From an uncultured Bacteroidales bacterium (GTDB taxonomy: Bacteria; Bacteroidota; Bacteroidia; Bacteroidales; Bacteroidaceae): a stretch of DNA of 64,000 nt. The notes under the pieces are model-generated. The model ran no database searches. It worked only from the letters and a program-made list of their open reading frames with translations, and was not told the DNA's origin. Below, piece by piece: positions 63,237 to 64,000 of this stretch (position 1 is the stretch's first letter; the number at the start of each line of letters is the position of its first letter). The position numbers and the translations under genes are program-made. Location of the stretch: the NCBI GenBank assembly GCA_902801485.1, contig CADCIP010000016.1, forward strand, positions 30,314 through 94,313, in the 5' to 3' direction.

Positions 63237-63980
63237 ATGTTTATCGTTAACTTTCTGTCCGCTTTTGGACGTTACCTTATGCTAATGGGGCGTACTTTCA
63301 GTATCCCCGAGAGATGGCGTATGTTCCTAAAGCAATACATAAAAGAACTTTCTCAGTTGGGGGTAGATTCTATTGGTATTGTCTTGCTCATCTCTTTCTT
63401 TATCGGTGCGGTTATCTGCATCCAGATTAAGTTGAACATTGCCAGTCCTTGGATGCCTAATTTCACTACGGGATATACCACGCGAGAGATTATGGTGTTG
63501 GAATTTTCGAGTAGTATTATGTGTTTGATTCTATCCGGCAAGGTAGGCAGCAATATAGCCAGCGAAATTGGCACCATGCGTGTAACGCAGCAGATAGATG
63601 CTTTGGAGATTATGGGTGTTAACTCGGCTTCGTTTCTGATTCTGCCTAAGATTCTGGGGCTTATGACCATGATTCCCTGTCTGGTAGTCTTCAGTATGGC
63701 AGCTGGATTTGTGGGTGCCTACGCTAGTGCCTTAGTGGGAATCGTATCTGTTGACGACCTAACCATAGGTTTGCAACATGATTTCCGGCAGTGGTTTATC
63801 TGGATGTCTATGATTAAAAGCTTTGTTTTTGCTTTTATCATTGCCAGTGTCAGTTCTTTTTACGGATATACTGTGGAGGGCGGATCCTTCGATGTAGGAA
63901 AGGCCAGTACCGATGCTGTGGTACGAAGCAGTATGCTCATCCTATTTGCCGATATCTTCCTTACGCCATTACTTTCATAA
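63237..63980 (+). CDS. mlaE: MlaE-family phospholipid ABC transporter permease
   Basis: The 247-residue permease has about five membrane segments and MlaE motifs: IKELSQLGVDSIGIVLLISFFIGAV (about 37-61), VLEFSSSIMCLILSGKVGSNIASEIGTM, and ALEIMGVNSASFLILPKI. MlaE works with an MlaF ATPase and an MlaD/MCE protein to move phospholipids between the two membranes. The partner genes probably follow beyond the window edge, 20 bases after the stop. It is divergent from lptB, so two lipid transporters are placed back to back. Confidence 0.93.
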   Translation: MFIVNFLSAFGRYLMLMGRTFSIPERWRMFLKQYIKELSQLGVDSIGIVLLISFFIGAVICIQIKLNIASPWMPNFTTGYTTREIMVLEFSSSIMCLILSGKVGSNIASEIGTMRVTQQIDALEIMGVNSASFLILPKILGLMTMIPCLVVFSMAAGFVGAYASALVGIVSVDDLTIGLQHDFRQWFIWMSMIKSFVFAFIIASVSSFYGYTVEGGSFDVGKASTDAVVRSSMLILFADIFLTPLLS

Positions 63981-64000
63981 GGGAAAAGCCCACCCCCGGC

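Overview
The window is chromosomal DNA of a Bacteroidales bacterium, most like a Prevotella or a close relative (Prevotellaceae). The signs are the Bacteroidetes -7 promoter element (TAnnTTTG) upstream of many genes, type IX secretion genes (porQ, porG), an exbB-exbD-exbD set with a Bacteroidetes-type TonB, a MeaB GTPase, DUF1573/DUF4837/DUF6242 proteins and GH92/GH125/GH106 glycosidases. Most of the window is housekeeping sequence with dense operons, small overlaps and few gaps.

Layout. Positions 1-610 are mobile-element debris: a decayed gene cut by the window edge and the 3' end of an IS4-family transposase. A lone AAA/DUF4143 ATPase follows (702-1976). A 540-bp gap with three copies of a purine/pyrimidine hairpin repeat leads into an alpha-mannan/N-glycan cassette (GH92, GH125, a two-domain transglutaminase-like lipoprotein; 2518-8758). 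Next come cutC, queA with a NUDIX hydrolase, a GH106 rhamnosidase, an rRNA methyltransferase, thyA and folA. Positions 17688-23117 hold the energised-transport module (exbB, a small membrane protein, two exbD, and tonB further on), tRNA-Ser with a tandemly copied 3' end, tatD and a polyprenyl synthase. Positions 23296-28988 hold porQ-cmk-ispH, meaB and two periplasmic/lipoprotein genes. Positions 29176-31140 hold a polytopic glycosyltransferase-like protein and a GtrA protein. Positions 31141-39163 are an envelope cluster read on the minus strand (DUF6242-porG-uppS-bamA-three skp/ompH-murI), with the synteny I recall from Porphyromonas. Then ribD, prmC-recX, a broken HEPN/MNT pair, asnS, rluB, purB, tRNA-Val, trpS, mutL, an OstA-like/PPIase outer-membrane set, guaB, recQ, tig-clpP-clpX, lptB and the start of an Mla-type transporter.

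How the genes work together. The strongest theme is envelope biogenesis. BamA, Skp-like chaperones, two SurA-like PPIases, an OstA-like protein, LptB, MlaE, UppS and MurI build the outer membrane and wall; TonB/ExbBD energise outer-membrane import; PorQ and PorG belong to type IX secretion. The glycosidases suggest a glycan-foraging life.

The most unusual signal is not a gene. A short G/C palindrome (core CTCCCCCTTTGGGGGAG and variants) recurs at least eleven times, both between genes and inside reading frames (GH125, the transglutaminase, queA, the rRNA methyltransferase, asnS, rluB). Inside genes it adds in-frame peptide inserts to conserved proteins. In queA and the methyltransferase it sits beside short tandem repeats, including (CTCAACT)n heptamers. 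This resembles the protein-invading palindromic elements of Rickettsia and deserves a genome-wide look. Other points of interest are the copied tRNA-Ser 3' end, a HEPN toxin remnant fused to a possible T9SS sorting-signal remnant, and a transglutaminase repeat with a lost catalytic cysteine. I did not see a complete, clearly new defence or secretion system.
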